Source of the DNA: Asterias rubens
Taxonomy: Eukaryota; Echinodermata; Asteroidea; Forcipulatida; Asteriidae
NCBI RefSeq assembly: GCF_902459465.1
Contig: NC_047083.1
Coordinates: 8,857,526-8,921,525 of the forward strand
Direction: 5' to 3'
Length of the DNA: 64,000 nt
In this document: positions 36,933 to 47,311 of the stretch, one piece after another
Layout of the letters: each line of letters starts with the position of its first letter
Position numbering within the stretch: the first letter of the stretch is position 1
Notes under the pieces: model-generated
Told to the model about the DNA's origin: nothing
The model's database searches: none
Seen by the model: only the letters and a program-made list of their open reading frames with translations
Translations under genes and position numbers: made by a program

Positions 36933-39900
36933 ATGAAGACTCGCCTCATCTGCATCCTGCTCTCCTCCTTCATCCAGCTGGCAATCTCCATCAAACCTCC
37001 ACATCCGCACATTGTTCTTATTGTTGCTGATGACTTGGTGAGACAAATTTCGTTTTTTGTTTTCTTTTCATTTGTTTAATTTAAAGGGACTACAGAATTG
37101 TTTTTTGCTAACAAAACAGTTGCTGGCAGTGCTAGCACTTAATGAATCATGTTATAGTTTGCGAGTGACATCAGAGGTCACATCGTCTATAGATCCAAAC
37201 TACATACATAAAGACCAGCTGTGACTTTTTATGTGTTCTAAATTTGCATTACATTACTTTTCTCAAAGATTGACGCTTGTTTACATTGTTTATCTCTCAC
37301 TCTCTTCTCACAGGGCTGGAACGATGTGAGTTTTCATGGATCCACACAGATCCCCACGCCAAATATTGATAAATTAGCAAACGATGGAGTTATTCTGCAT
37401 AACTATTATGTAATGCCGCTATGTACGCCTACGAGGTCAGCTCTATTGACAGGCAGACATCCCATACATCTTGGTAATTTTGCTGCATAAGTGCAGAAAA
37501 ACCCATATTTTTATAGACACTGGACAGTATTGGTAATTGTCAAAGACCAGTCTTCTCACTTGGTGTATCTCAACATATGCACAAAATAACAAACCTGTGA
37601 AAATTTGAGCTCAATTGTTTGTCGAAGTTGCGAGATAATAATGAAAGAAAAACACCCTTGTCACACGAGGTTGTGTGCTTTCAGATGATTGATTTTGAGA
37701 CCTCAAAATCTAATTCTGAGCTCTCGGAAGTCAAGTTTGTGGAAAATTACTTCTTTCTTGAAAACTACGTTACTTCAGAGGGAGCCGCTTCTCACAATGT
37801 TTTATACTACCAACTGCTCCCCATTACTCATTACCAAGTAAGGTTTTATGCAAATAATTATTTTTAGTAATTACCAATAGTGTCCACTGCCTTTAATTGG
37901 TGTTTGAAGCTTTCATGGTGTGAAAAAAAAAGAATTCTACAAAATAGTTAACTTGCGGGTACACTTTAACCATGTATTTATTCTCTTTTCTGAAAAGAGA
38001 CCGGTTTTCACGGGACTTTCTTGACTAAATACTGCAGGCTTTGCCTAGACGTGATTTTCCTCTTGTTTTTTTTATTGCATGCCCATTGTTGTTTTTTCCA
38101 GTCATTCTTTGAGCGCTTTGCAACCTTAATAAAATGCGCGTTATAGATGGTGTTATAATTTTTATTTATTATTTATTAAAGATATAACAATAACACTTTC
38201 TTGAACCCTTTTCTTGAAGGATTGCAACACCGTACCATAGCTGGGGCTCAGCCTTACGGTCTCGGCCTTAATGAGACATTGATATCTCAACTACTTAAAC
38301 AACAGGACTACCAGACACACATTGTCGGAAAGGTAACATACAAATATCTAAAGACTTTAACCAAGCCAATCCTAAACCCTTCAAAATCCAACTGCATGGT
38401 TTGTTTGATTCTGTTGGACTGACTGTAAACTGTAAGAGCAATTGGGCTTAAAGGCAGTGGACACTCTTGGTAATTGTCAAAGACTAGCCTTCACAGTTGG
38501 TGTATCTCAACATACACATAAAAAAACAAAGCTGTGAAAATTTGAGCTCAATTGTTCATCGAACTTGTGAGATAATAATGAAAGAAGAAAACACCCTTGT
38601 CACACGAAGTTGTGTGCTTTTAGATGGTTGATTTCGAGACCTCAAGTTCTGAATCTGAGGTCTTGACATCAAATTCATGGAAAATTACTGCTTTCTCGAA
38701 AATTTAGGCACATCAGAGGGAGCCGTTTCTCACAATGCTTTATACCATCAACCTCTCCACATTACTCGTCACCAAGAAAGGTTTTATGCTAATAATTATT
38801 TTGGGTAATTACCAATAGTGTCCACTGCCTTTAATCACAGTTCAACTTTTGAGTTGTGAGACTGTAGTAAACTGTTTATGCTTTATGGGATAAGCAGCCA
38901 ATTTCAAAACTCTAGGATTAATCCTATCTCGAGTTAGGACAAGTAACTTGTGCTAATGTGTCCTTACGTCTATGGTTACGTAATTGAACTCATCCTAAGT
39001 CCCAAGATCAATCTTAAAGTAAGGAAGAGTTTGGTGAAATCGACAGCTGGCATGCCACCATGATGGGTGCTTTCTATTAGTTTTCCTGGGTCGACCCAGG
39101 TCTTACCCCAGTGTACTCGAATAGCTTTGACGTCGTTCGCAGGGCTCACCCGGGTCCAGCCCCCAAGTGCCCCTGCTTGTGGAGTGGGTCACTTGGGGCT
39201 GATCAAGAAGGCATGATGACACAACAGAAACATTTCTCAACACTCAATGGCCACCATTTTAATCGAAAAGCGACGCACTTTCAGGAACTTTGACAAACAT
39301 TTTAACCCTTCAAAACAGCAATTTTGTTACGTTCGTCTAAGAAAATGTCTTTTCTCTGTTTTGTTTTTTCCCCAGTGGCATCTAGGGTTCTTCGCTGATG
39401 AGTACCTGCCATTAAATCGAGGGTTCGACAGTCACCTTGGCTACCTGCTTGGTCATGAGGACTATTGGAATCATATAGCGGCAGATGTAAGTAAAAATGT
39501 TCCACTCAATCTATATAATCTGCCCAGCTATAGTTGGGAGCAGCCAAGCTATAGTTGGGAGCAGCCAACTATAGTTGGGTCAGCCCAGCTATAGTTGGGA
39601 GCAGCCCAGCTATAGTTGGGAGCAGCCTAACTACAGTTGGGAGCAGCCCAGCTATAGTTGGGAGCAGCCCAGCTACAGGTGGGTCAGCCCAGCTATAGTT
39701 GGGTCAGCCCAGCTATAGTTGGGAGCAGCCCAGCTATAGTTGGGAGCAGCCTTACTACAGTTGGGAGCAGCCCAGCTTTAGTTGGGAGCAGCCCAGCTAT
39801 AGTTGGATCAGCCAAACTATAGTTGGGTCAGCCCAGCTTTAGTTGGGAGCAGACCAGCTAGAGTTTGGAGCAGCCCAACTACAGTTAGGAGCAGCCCAGC

Positions 39901-42900
39901 TATAGTTGGGAGCAGCCCAACTACAGTTGGGAGCAGCCCAGCTATAGTTTGGAGGAGCCCAGCTATAGTTGGGTCAGCCTAGCTATAGTTTGGAGCAGCC
40001 CAACTACAGTTGGGAGCAGCCCAACTATAGTTGGCAGCAGCCTATCTATAGTTGGGAGCAGCCCAACTATAGTTAGGAGCAGCCCAGTTAAAGTTGGGTC
40101 AGCCCAGCTATAGTTTGGAGCAGCCCAACTACAGTTTGGGTCAGGGCTAGCTACAGTTGGGAGCAGCCCAGCTATAGTTGGGAGAAGCCACCACAGTTGG
40201 GCAATAGACAGGTACCAGTCAACTTGGGACCGAGTTGACTTGGGACAGAGTTGACTTGGGACCGAGTTGACTTGGGACCGAGTTGACTTGGGACCGAGTT
40301 GACTGGGACCGAGTTGACTCTTAAGGCCCGGTCCCACTGCAGCGATAACGAGAACGATAATGATCACGACGCAAAGAGAACGTGTTCTATTGGTTGAATT
40401 GTTTTACGCAGAATACGCACACGCTTATTCAACCAATAGAATGCATTCTCTTGGCGTCGTTATCGTTATTGTTCTCGTTATCGCTGCAGTGGGATCGGGC
40501 CTTTACGCCCTCAAACAAAGATATTGACAAAACAGGGAGACCACTATTACACAGGGCTAGATAGATAATTAGTTGGTAGAGCGCCGGCATGTAATCCGGA
40601 GGTCATAGATTTATGAGTAAAACTTAAATGAAATAATAAAAGTAATAATAATAAATCTCTCAATACGTAGGAATATGAAGGCTTTGATTTCCAGCGAGAC
40701 AGTCACATCTACACGCCGGTCTTTGGTCAGTACTCCACAGAAATCTTTACCAGAGAAGTTCAGAGCATTATCACCAATCATGATCCATCCCAGGTAAGTC
40801 TTCAATTTGTTCTATATCTCCTGACAGTTAGGGGGCGAGACATGTGTTCCTCCCATTATCCCCCCCCCCTTCCAAGGTGCCCCGAAAGAAGGAAATGCAG
40901 TCAACTCAGGGAGACCCATTCCCACTACCCTAGTCCTGTATCTGAGGTGATGTTGAGAGTCTGTAAAACCTCTGAATTTTAAAAAACCAGGGGTTTTATG
41001 TTTTTACTGCCTTGACCAACTCCTTGTTGCTTATTAATTTTGGTTTACCCTTATACTGATGTGTGATAGCACTGTATACTCGGTGCTTACCGGAGTAAAC
41101 AAAATCACGGGCATATAAGCGGGTGGCATTCAAACCCACGACCTTTGCAATTCTACAGCAATTTCTTACCAACTGGTAGACCACCGAGATTGCCCGGTAG
41201 CTAGAAGCAGTGCCTGTGATTTTATTCCCAGAATTCAGGAAAGCACCGAGTATACACATGGAGGAAAAATGTCCCTTCACGGTACACAGTGCTAAAACAC
41301 AAATTGGTGAAAGGGTAAACACCAAAATTATTATTGTTTATGGTTTGTTAAAGACACTTGACACTATTGGTAATTGTCAAAGACCAGTCTTCTCACTTGG
41401 TGTATCTCAACACATGCATAAAATAACAAACCTGTGAAAATTTGAGCTCAATCGGTCGTTGCAAGATAATAATTAAAGGAAAAAAAAACCTTGTCTCACG
41501 AAGTTGTGTGCTTACAGATGCTTGATTTCGAGACCTCAAATTCTGAATCTGAGGTCTCGAAATCAAATTCGTGGAAAATAACTTCTTTCTGGAAAACTAC
41601 ATTACTTCAGAGGGAGCCGTTTCCAGTCTCAGACTGTTTTATACCATCAACCTCTCCTCATAACTCATTACCAGGAAAGATTTTGTGCTAAAAATTATTT
41701 TGAGTTATTACCAATAGTGTCCACTGCCTTTAAACTTTTGTCAATATAGTCTTTGTTCCTGTACTTGGCACATCAAGCAGTGCATGCCGGCAATAGGAAC
41801 AACTCCATGGAGGCCCCAGACTACTATGTGAAACGCTTCCCAAATATCCAGGACAAGAAGAGACAGATATTCGCTGGTGAGTAGTCTGGGTACAAGACCT
41901 TCCCGAGCCAAATTTCATAGAGCTGCTTTAAGCAGAAAGTCTTGCTCAACAATTGTCTGCTAAGCAAAAACGAGCTGGATACCAGTCACAAACTGTACAT
42001 GTGCCATGTTACTTTGGCTGGTAGCCTTATTCAGGTGAGCATGATTTAGTTGTGCTTAGTTAATCTTCGTGCTTAAAGACACTGGACACCTTTGGTAATT
42101 GACAAAGACCAGTCTTTCCACTTGGTGTATCTCAACATATGCATAAAACAAAACACCTGTGAAAATTTGAACTTCATTGGTCTTCAAAGTTGCGGGAGAA
42201 TAATGGAAGAAAAAACACCCTTGTCGCATCAGATGCTTAAAATGCTGAGTGATTACCAAGCGATAACCTTCCCTTTTATGGTGTTTTGGGTTGGTTTTTT
42301 TTCGTGGTTTTTTTCAGGTATGGTTTCAGCTTTAGACGACTCCATTGGAAACATCACGAAACATCTTGTCCAATCCGGACTCTACGAAAACACTGTCATT
42401 ATCTTTACTACGGACAATGGGGGCGCCGGTGAGGGTTACGACCAAAGCGTCGGTTGCAACTGGCCACTGAGGGGCATGAAGTCCACCCCGTGGGAGGGCG
42501 GAGTCAGGGGGGTGGGCTTCGTTAATAGCCCACTGCTGGAGAAGCCGAGGCGTATCTCACGTGATTTGATGCACGTCTCTGATTGGTTCCCAACCATGTA
42601 TAGAATTGCTGGTGGAAACGTCAGCGCTTTGGCGACCAAAATCTACGGCATGGATATGTGGGACACTGTTTCGAGGTAAATTTATTTTATAGAAAATTTT
42701 AAGGGGAAAAATAAAAATTAGTATTTGGTTTGCGGTAACACCATGTGTGTATCTACTTGCCAGGTAAATTATGTTCTTTTGAGAACCACTAGGCCACAGA
42801 GCTAGCATGAAATTTCTTCCTTCATAAAAACAGGATTATCGACTAAATTTTCATTTGTTGCATATTGCTTATTACTGGCATTCAGAGCTGTTGTTCGCTT

Positions 42901-45900
42901 ATCCTGAAAACCACGTGGAAATTTGGCTGTTTACCCTGTTTTTATCGAGGAAGAAATTTCATGCTTAGCAAACTTTTGTGCTAAGCAGCTCTAAGAAATT
43001 GGGCCCTGGGTGGCTAGAGGCAGGGCGAATCCCATGTGGTAGTAGTGGGTAACAGTTTACAGCTATCTCAACAGCTATCACAAACAAACTGCCTCCAAAT
43101 TATTCTGGGAATAAAACGTCTCGACAGGGTTACCAACACCACTTTGTACAACATCAGGTGTATTAACTCAGACCATCCAAAAACAACAACTCAGATGGGT
43201 CGGACACATCCTACGGAAACCCACCAACGAGCCACTCAACATCTACGCTCTGTACTCCCCATTGCATGGCCAATGGAAACAAGGTCGTCGGCGCCTGCTG
43301 TAGCCTACCCTGAGTACATTGGAAGATTAGTCTCCCCGGATTTTCTGCTCTCCCCGCATGAGATTCGGAAAATAGCATAAGACAGGAAAGAATCGGAAAA
43401 AGCTTGTGTCCGCCTGCTGTGCAGCCGACTGATGATGATGATGATTAACAGTTTACACAGGATTCGGAACTGCCTCTAGCCACCAGGGGCCAATTTCATA
43501 GCGCTGCTAAGCACAAAAATTTGCTTAGCATGAAATTTTTGCCTCGATAAAAACGGAATTACCAACCAAATTTCCACATGGTTTTGAGGATAAACAAACA
43601 ACAGTTGAATACAAGTAACAAGCAATATGCAAAAAATTGAAATATGGTTGGTAATCCTGTTTTTATCGAGGAAGAAATTTCATGCTAAGCAAATTTGTGC
43701 GCTTAGCAGCGCTATGAAATTGGGCCCAGTCTAGCTCTGTGGTCTAGTGGTGTGCCTGTGGTTATCACAGAACTCAGGAAAATAGCGAGTAATAATACAC
43801 ATTTATGTAAGGGTAAAAACAATTTATTTCAGGTAATTTTTTTTTTTTTTTTTCAATTTGTTGTTCATTTATTCTAAAATCCACAGAGGAGAGACGTGTC
43901 CAAGAAACGAGATACTTCATAACATTGATCCCATTGAGAAATACGCAGCGTTGCGTGTCGGAGACTACAAGCTCGTCATCGGTGACAGCGACGGTGGAGT
44001 TTGGGACGGTTGGTTCCCACCAGTCGGAACATCAGCAGGTAAGGCCTTCTCCATAGTACCAGCTACAGCTATGGCTAACATTAGATTTCTGTGTTGTTAT
44101 GCGTTGAAGTGTAAGACTTCCTTAGCAACAAGCAACAATGAAGCCGTAGCTGTAGCTGTAGCCGCTTGGGACGGTTGGTTCCCACCAGTCGGAACATAAG
44201 CAGGTAAGGCCTTGTCCAAAGTACCGACCACAGCTACGGCTATGGCTAGATTTCTTGGTGTAGTGCGTTGAAGTGTAGGACTTCCTTAGCAACATCCTCA
44301 GCAACATACGTAGCCATAACTGTTTCCGTAACTGTAGCCATAGCTGTAGCCCTTTGGGACGGTTGGTTCCCACCAGTAGGAACATCAGCAGGTAAGGTCT
44401 TGCCCAAAGTACCGACTGCAGCTACGGCTATAGCTAGATTTCTTGGTGTAGTGCGTTGAAGTATAGGACTTCCTTAGCAACATCCTTACCAACATATGTA
44501 GCCGTGGCTGTAGCCGTCAATTCAGATACTGTGATTTAGAGTGACATAATCGTGATATTTGATGATGTCACTCTTAATCAAATATTACGAAAATGCTACT
44601 CTAAGTTACAGTATTTGAATTGGTGTTTAAGTCATCGGAGTAGGGGTTTGATTCCTGGTCATGACACTTGTGTCCATGGGCAAGATGCTTCACTGTCAGA
44701 GCTTCTCTTTACCCAGGGGTATAAATGGGTACCTGTGAGGGCAAAGATGGTATTTGTGATTGGTTGTTTACTGCGCTACATACTTGGCAGCACAGGCTGT
44801 ATACTCCCGAAGGAGCTCGCTGAGGTGGTTTAAATAAAATGGCCCAGGTGACCAGGCCCAAGGGGTTAGAATCTTAAAGCACCGCGAGTGCCACTGACTG
44901 ACAGACCTGAGCGCTTTATAAGAAGCCATTGAACCTACTTTATTTATAATGTTTTGTTTCTTTGTTTTTTGACAGGCAAACTCAGTGCTTCACAGTATGA
45001 GAAGACTTTATCCGAGAAGGCGCCTCACCCTACGCCTCACGCCAGAGATTCTTCAGTCGTTACTTGCCCACCAATCCCGTTGAATGCTTCTACAAGCTGC
45101 CAGCCATTTAAAGATCCTTGTCTTTTTAACATCAATCAAGACCCCTGTGAGTTCTACAATATCGCTGATCAAAACCCTGGTAAGTAGAGCGCCCCCTTAA
45201 ACGATTTGGGGACTTTCGGTAAACAGTATTGTCCAAGGCCCACACTTCGTGTATCACAACTTCTATATAAAATAACAAACCTGTGAAAGTTTAGGCTAAA
45301 TCGGTCATCGGAGTCGGGAGAAAATAATGGGAAAACCCACCCTTGTTTCCGCACGTTTCGCCATGTCATGACATGTGTTTAAAATAAATCCGTAATTCTC
45401 GATATCGAGAATTGATATTGTTTGAATGTTTTTTCAAAAAGTAAAGCATTTCATGGAATAATATTTCAAGAGAAGTCTTTCACCATTACCTTCTGTAAAC
45501 CCTGTAAGTTATTTGTAAATCTGTGAACTTTTAATTTTTTTTTCTGTACCGAAAGTGTCCAATGGACACTATTGGTAATTGTCAAAGACCAGTATTCTCA
45601 CTTGGTATTCCAACATATGCACAAAATAACAAATCTGGATAAATTTCGGCTCAACTGGTCATCGAAGTTGCGAGATAATAATGGAAGAAAAAAACCTCCT
45701 TGTTCCACAACTTTGTGTGCTTTCAGATGGCTAAGAAAGGCCTCAAGCTTAAAGCCTTTCTCAGTGAGAAATAACCTCTTTCTCAAAAGCTTTGTTACTT
45801 CAGAGGGAGTTCTTTCTCACAATGTTTTATACTATCAAACAGCTCTCCCTTGCTTGTTATCAAATGAGTTTTTAGGCTAATATTTTGAGTAATTACCAAA

Positions 45901-46311
45901 CGTGTCCACTGGAACACTTAGCCCACCGTACATTTGCAAAAGAACCTGGACTCTCTGCTTGTAAATGGATTATCTTTGAGACTGCCTGGAGGTGGTTGCC
46001 TGTGAATTGCCTAGTGTGACATGGTCCTTTAGAAGTATATCACACAAACATAGCAATTTGAGATGGCAACTTTAAAAAACTTTTGAACACGTAAAAATTC
46101 TCTTGAAAAATTCTTGAATTCCTTTGTTTTCTTCTTCTTTCCAGATATTTTGGGTGAGCTTCTTAAGCGATTACAACAGTTAAATGCAACCGCCGTTCCA
46201 CCGTTAAACAAAGACTTGATGCCAGACCCTAGAGGGGACCCAAGATTACACAATGGCAACTGGGTACCGTGGGTAACGCTAACAGATAAGGGTCAAGTCA
46301 AGAGAGTATGA
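36933..46311 (+). CDS. ARSB: Arylsulfatase B-type sulfatase (N-acetylgalactosamine-4-sulfatase family)
   Basis: Ten exons: 36933-37037, 37314-37473, 38220-38332, 39376-39486, 40671-40793, 41750-41876, 42318-42675, 43887-44038, 44976-45179 and 46145-46311, all GT-AG with consistent phase, giving 539 aa. It has an N-terminal signal peptide ([20 protein letters not shown]). Active-site elements are: metal-binding DD33-34 in IVADDLGWNDV; the CTPTR motif at C72-R76, where cysteine is converted to formylglycine; K126/H128 in GKWHLG; H216; D279-N280 in TTDNGG; and K301 in [13 protein letters not shown]. These match ARSB/ARSI/ARSJ in order and spacing. Several N-glycosylation sequons (NET, NNS, NIT, NVS, NAS, NAT) suit a lysosomal or secreted enzyme removing sulfate from glycosaminoglycans. 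Substrate choice within the ARSB/I/J group cannot be settled from sequence. Introns are crowded with repeats, but the frame is intact. Confidence 0.93.
37513..37896. mobile_element. MITE family A, near full length, sulfatase intron 2
   Basis: Begins near GACACTGGACAGTATTGG and ends CAATAGTGTCCACTGCCTTT AA. The ~380-bp body carries the typical TGTATCTCAACATATGCA and GAGGGAGCC.CTTCTCACAA motifs. Confidence 0.85.
38448..38834. mobile_element. MITE family A, full length, sulfatase intron 3
   Basis: TTAA-bounded at both ends. The terminus AAAGGCAGTGGACACTCTTG is mirrored by AATAGTGTCCACTGCCTTTA. A central near-palindrome (GATTTCGAGACCTCA .. TGAGGTCTTGACATC) can fold as a hairpin. Confidence 0.9.
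38885..39052. mobile_element. MITE family D in sulfatase intron 3
   Basis: GCAGCCAATTTC to GTGAAATCGACAGCTGG, with TAGGATTAATCCTATCTCGA and TCTATGGTTACGTAA motifs. This uninterrupted copy is the template that reveals the nesting at 51.8-52.5 kb. Confidence 0.75.
39520..40200. repeat. 21-bp minisatellite in sulfatase intron 4
   Basis: About 30 imperfect copies of AGCTATAGTTGGGAGCAGCC plus one base, with CTACAGTTGGG and TTGGGTCAGCC variants. It starts about 35 nt after the exon 4 donor. The unit is a multiple of three, so frames stay open for long runs, but it lies between a good donor and a good acceptor and is intronic. Confidence 0.9.
40210..40318. repeat. Short tandem repeat of GGGACCGAGTTGACTT
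   Basis: About six copies of a 16-18-bp unit (TTGGGACCGAGTTGACTT) directly downstream of the 21-bp minisatellite. Confidence 0.85.
40322..40503. mobile_element. Foldback MITE family C in sulfatase intron 4
   Basis: AAGGCCCGGTCCCACTGCAG with GCGATAACGAGAACGATAA is mirrored by TTCTCGTTATCGCTGCAGTG and GGATCGGGCCTT. Inner arms TCTATTGGTTGAAT and ATTCAACCAATAGA also pair. Nearly the whole element can fold. The same family occurs at 52.25-52.42 kb. Confidence 0.85.
40565..40616 (+). mobile_element. tRNA-like SINE head fragment in sulfatase intron 4
   Basis: TTAGTTGGTAGAGCGCCGGC then ATGTAATCCGGAGGTCATAG resembles a tRNA from the D arm through the anticodon arm. The 5' acceptor strand is degraded and no complete cloverleaf forms, so this is SINE-derived and not a tRNA gene. 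Confidence 0.55.
41030..41335 (-). mobile_element. Antisense tRNA-derived SINE with an inverted second fragment
   Basis: ACCGAGATTGCCCGGTAGCT and CATTCAAACCCACGACC read as a tRNA-like head on the minus strand. From about 41205 a related piece continues in the opposite orientation (ACCGAGTATACACATGG). Same family as the cluster at 46.4-47.3 kb. Confidence 0.6.
41348..41733. mobile_element. MITE family A abutting the sulfatase exon 6 acceptor
   Basis: Full-length TTAA-bounded copy (GACACTTGACACTATTGG to CAATAGTGTCCACTGCCTTT). It ends 16 nt before exon 6 begins at 41750, so the branch point of intron 5 probably lies inside the element. Confidence 0.88.
42073..42245. mobile_element. MITE family A, 5' half only, sulfatase intron 6
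   Basis: Starts TTAAAGACACTGGACACC and carries TGTATCTCAACATATGCA and AAAAAACACCCTTGTCGC, then stops. The second half and its terminus are deleted. A degraded family B fragment lies just upstream (41905-42070). Confidence 0.75.
42800..43007. mobile_element. MITE family B, degraded, sulfatase intron 7
   Basis: The right end (TGCTAAGCAGCTCTAAGAAA then TTGGGCCC) is intact. The left end is damaged and merges with another dispersed repeat at 42720-42790. Confidence 0.6.
43085..43450 (+). mobile_element. 5'-truncated non-LTR retrotransposon tail in sulfatase intron 7
   Basis: Conceptual frames here read [18 protein letters not shown], then GQWKQGRRR, then PHEIRKIA and DRKE, in more than one frame. 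This is the typical C-terminal end of LINE reverse transcriptases, followed by a (GAT)n 3' end at about 43431-43445. Frameshifts and the missing 5' part make it a dead fragment. Confidence 0.75.
43487..43727. mobile_element. MITE family B, full length, sulfatase intron 7
   Basis: GGGGCCAATTTCATAGCGCT is mirrored by AGCGCTATGAAATTGGGCCC. The internal AAATTTCCACATGG and TTTTTATCGAGGAAGAAATT stem regions also match other copies. A tRNA-like SINE fragment (TAGCTCTGTGGTCTAGTGGT) follows at 43731-43830. Confidence 0.85.
44001..44518 (+). repeat. Triplicated 3' end of sulfatase exon 8 with its splice donor
   Basis: Three head-to-tail units start at TTGGGACGGTTGGTTCCCAC (44001, 44166, 44354). Unit 1 is the real exon end plus intron; its donor GT is at 44039. 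Units 2 and 3 repeat the coding end and donor (GT at 44204 and 44392), then GTTGAAGTGTA and ACTTCCTTAGCAAC intron sequence. Reading through unit 1 stays in frame (165 nt) but reaches TAA at 44197 in unit 2, so the second donor would give a truncated protein. Confidence 0.9.
44630..44936 (+). mobile_element. tRNA-derived SINE in sulfatase intron 8
   Basis: Shares GACACTTGTGTCC, GGGTATAAATGGGTACCTG and the 3' GAGCGCTTTATAAGAA region with the copies at 2.2 and 50.1 kb. The tRNA-like 5' part is incomplete. Confidence 0.7.
45208..45562. mobile_element. MITE related to family A, divergent subfamily, sulfatase intron 9
   Basis: Left end GGACTTTCGGTAAACAGT and right end CTGTACCGAAAGTGTCC are inverted repeats. 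The left third resembles family A; the middle has its own palindrome (AATTCTCGATATCGAGAATT). Confidence 0.7.
45563..45916. mobile_element. MITE family A, sulfatase intron 9
   Basis: AATGGACACTATTGGTAATT to AATTACCAAACGTGTCCACT, directly adjoining the previous element. Internal family motifs are preserved. Confidence 0.8.
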
Positions 46312-46386
46312 CGTTATAGATCTAGTTTTAGATGAGGCTCACCACCGTGACTCGTCGCTCGGTCCAGCAAGATCCAGGAGTATTAT
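46312..46386. other. Start of the sulfatase 3' UTR
   Basis: Sequence following the sulfatase stop codon, before the first SINE head. No other feature is visible. Confidence 0.5.
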
Positions 46387-47311
46387 TTTTGGTTTTACCC
46401 TTAAATACTCAGTACTTTTCCAAGTTTTGTGAACAAAATCACAGACATATTATTCGTGTGAAATTCGAACCCACGACTTGTGAAATTCTAGAGCAGTGTC
46501 TTACCTGCTCGGTAGCTGGAGGCAGTTTGAATCCTATGTTTTAGCAGTGGTTACTGTAGAGTTGTTATACCGCCCTCTATTGATTATAGTTGCTTAGTTT
46601 CTATTCCAATCCAAGAATGTCTGACCAAGACAATAAACAAATCATGAAGCGTAGAAATCAGTCTGTCTAGTACCACAGTTACAATGGTTACTGAAGGATT
46701 AAATAGATAATATTAATTTTGGCTTTTGCCATATACACCAATGTGTGTTAGTACTTTAGGCCGAAACTCAGTACTTTACAGAGTTCTATGACAGGCATAT
46801 TATATTGAATTAATCAGGTGGAATTCGAACCCACGATTTGTGCAGCAGTCATCCATTTAATAGATATTAATTTTGGCTTTACCAATATACACCGATGTGT
46901 GTTAGCACTGTATAGTCACTACTTCCCCGGGCTCTGTGAAATATCACAGGCATGTTACTCGGGTGAGATTCAAACCCACGACCCTTGCAATTCTAGAGCA
47001 GTGTCTTACCAACTAGACTACCGAGGGTGCCCGGTAGCTATAGGCAGTTCCAATCCTATGTTTTAGCAACGGTTACCACAATTTCATAGATAATATTAAT
47101 TTTGGCTTTACCCATATACGTACACCGAGATGTAATAGCACTGGCGGCTGATACTCAGTACTTCCAGAGTTCTGTGAAAAAAATCACAGGCATACTGAGG
47201 TGGAATTCGAACCCACGACTTGTGCAATTCTAGAGCAGTGTCTTACCAACTAGACCACTGAGATTGCCCGGTAGCTAGAGGCAGTTTGAATCCTATATTT
47301 AATAGATGTTA
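46387..47311 (-). mobile_element. Run of four antisense tRNA-derived SINE copies
   Basis: Copies at about 46387-46552, 46709-46848 (truncated), 46862-47078 and 47090-47311. Each reads on the minus strand as a tRNA-like head (complement of GAATTCGAACCCACGACTTG, then CTTACCAACTAGACCACCGA and GCCCGGTAGCTAGAGGCAG). The retained B-box-like GGGTTCGAATTCC supports a polymerase III ancestry. No intact tRNA is present. They lie in or just beyond the sulfatase 3' UTR. Confidence 0.75.
46632..46637 (+). promoter_or_regulatory. Candidate polyadenylation signal for the sulfatase gene
   Basis: AATAAA about 320 nt after the stop, within CAAGACAATAAACAAATC. Another AATAAA-type site (GAAATAAATA) near 47691 could be an alternative. 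Confidence 0.4.

Noticed and set aside
39524-40370. A repetitive protein encoded by the 21-bp minisatellite (either strand)
   Set aside because: The repeat lies between the exon 4 donor and exon 5 acceptor of a gene whose frame joins perfectly without it. The open frames result from a unit length divisible by three.
40565-40616. tRNA gene in sulfatase intron 4
   Set aside because: Only the D-arm to anticodon region is tRNA-like; the acceptor stem and T arm do not form. It is treated as a SINE fragment.
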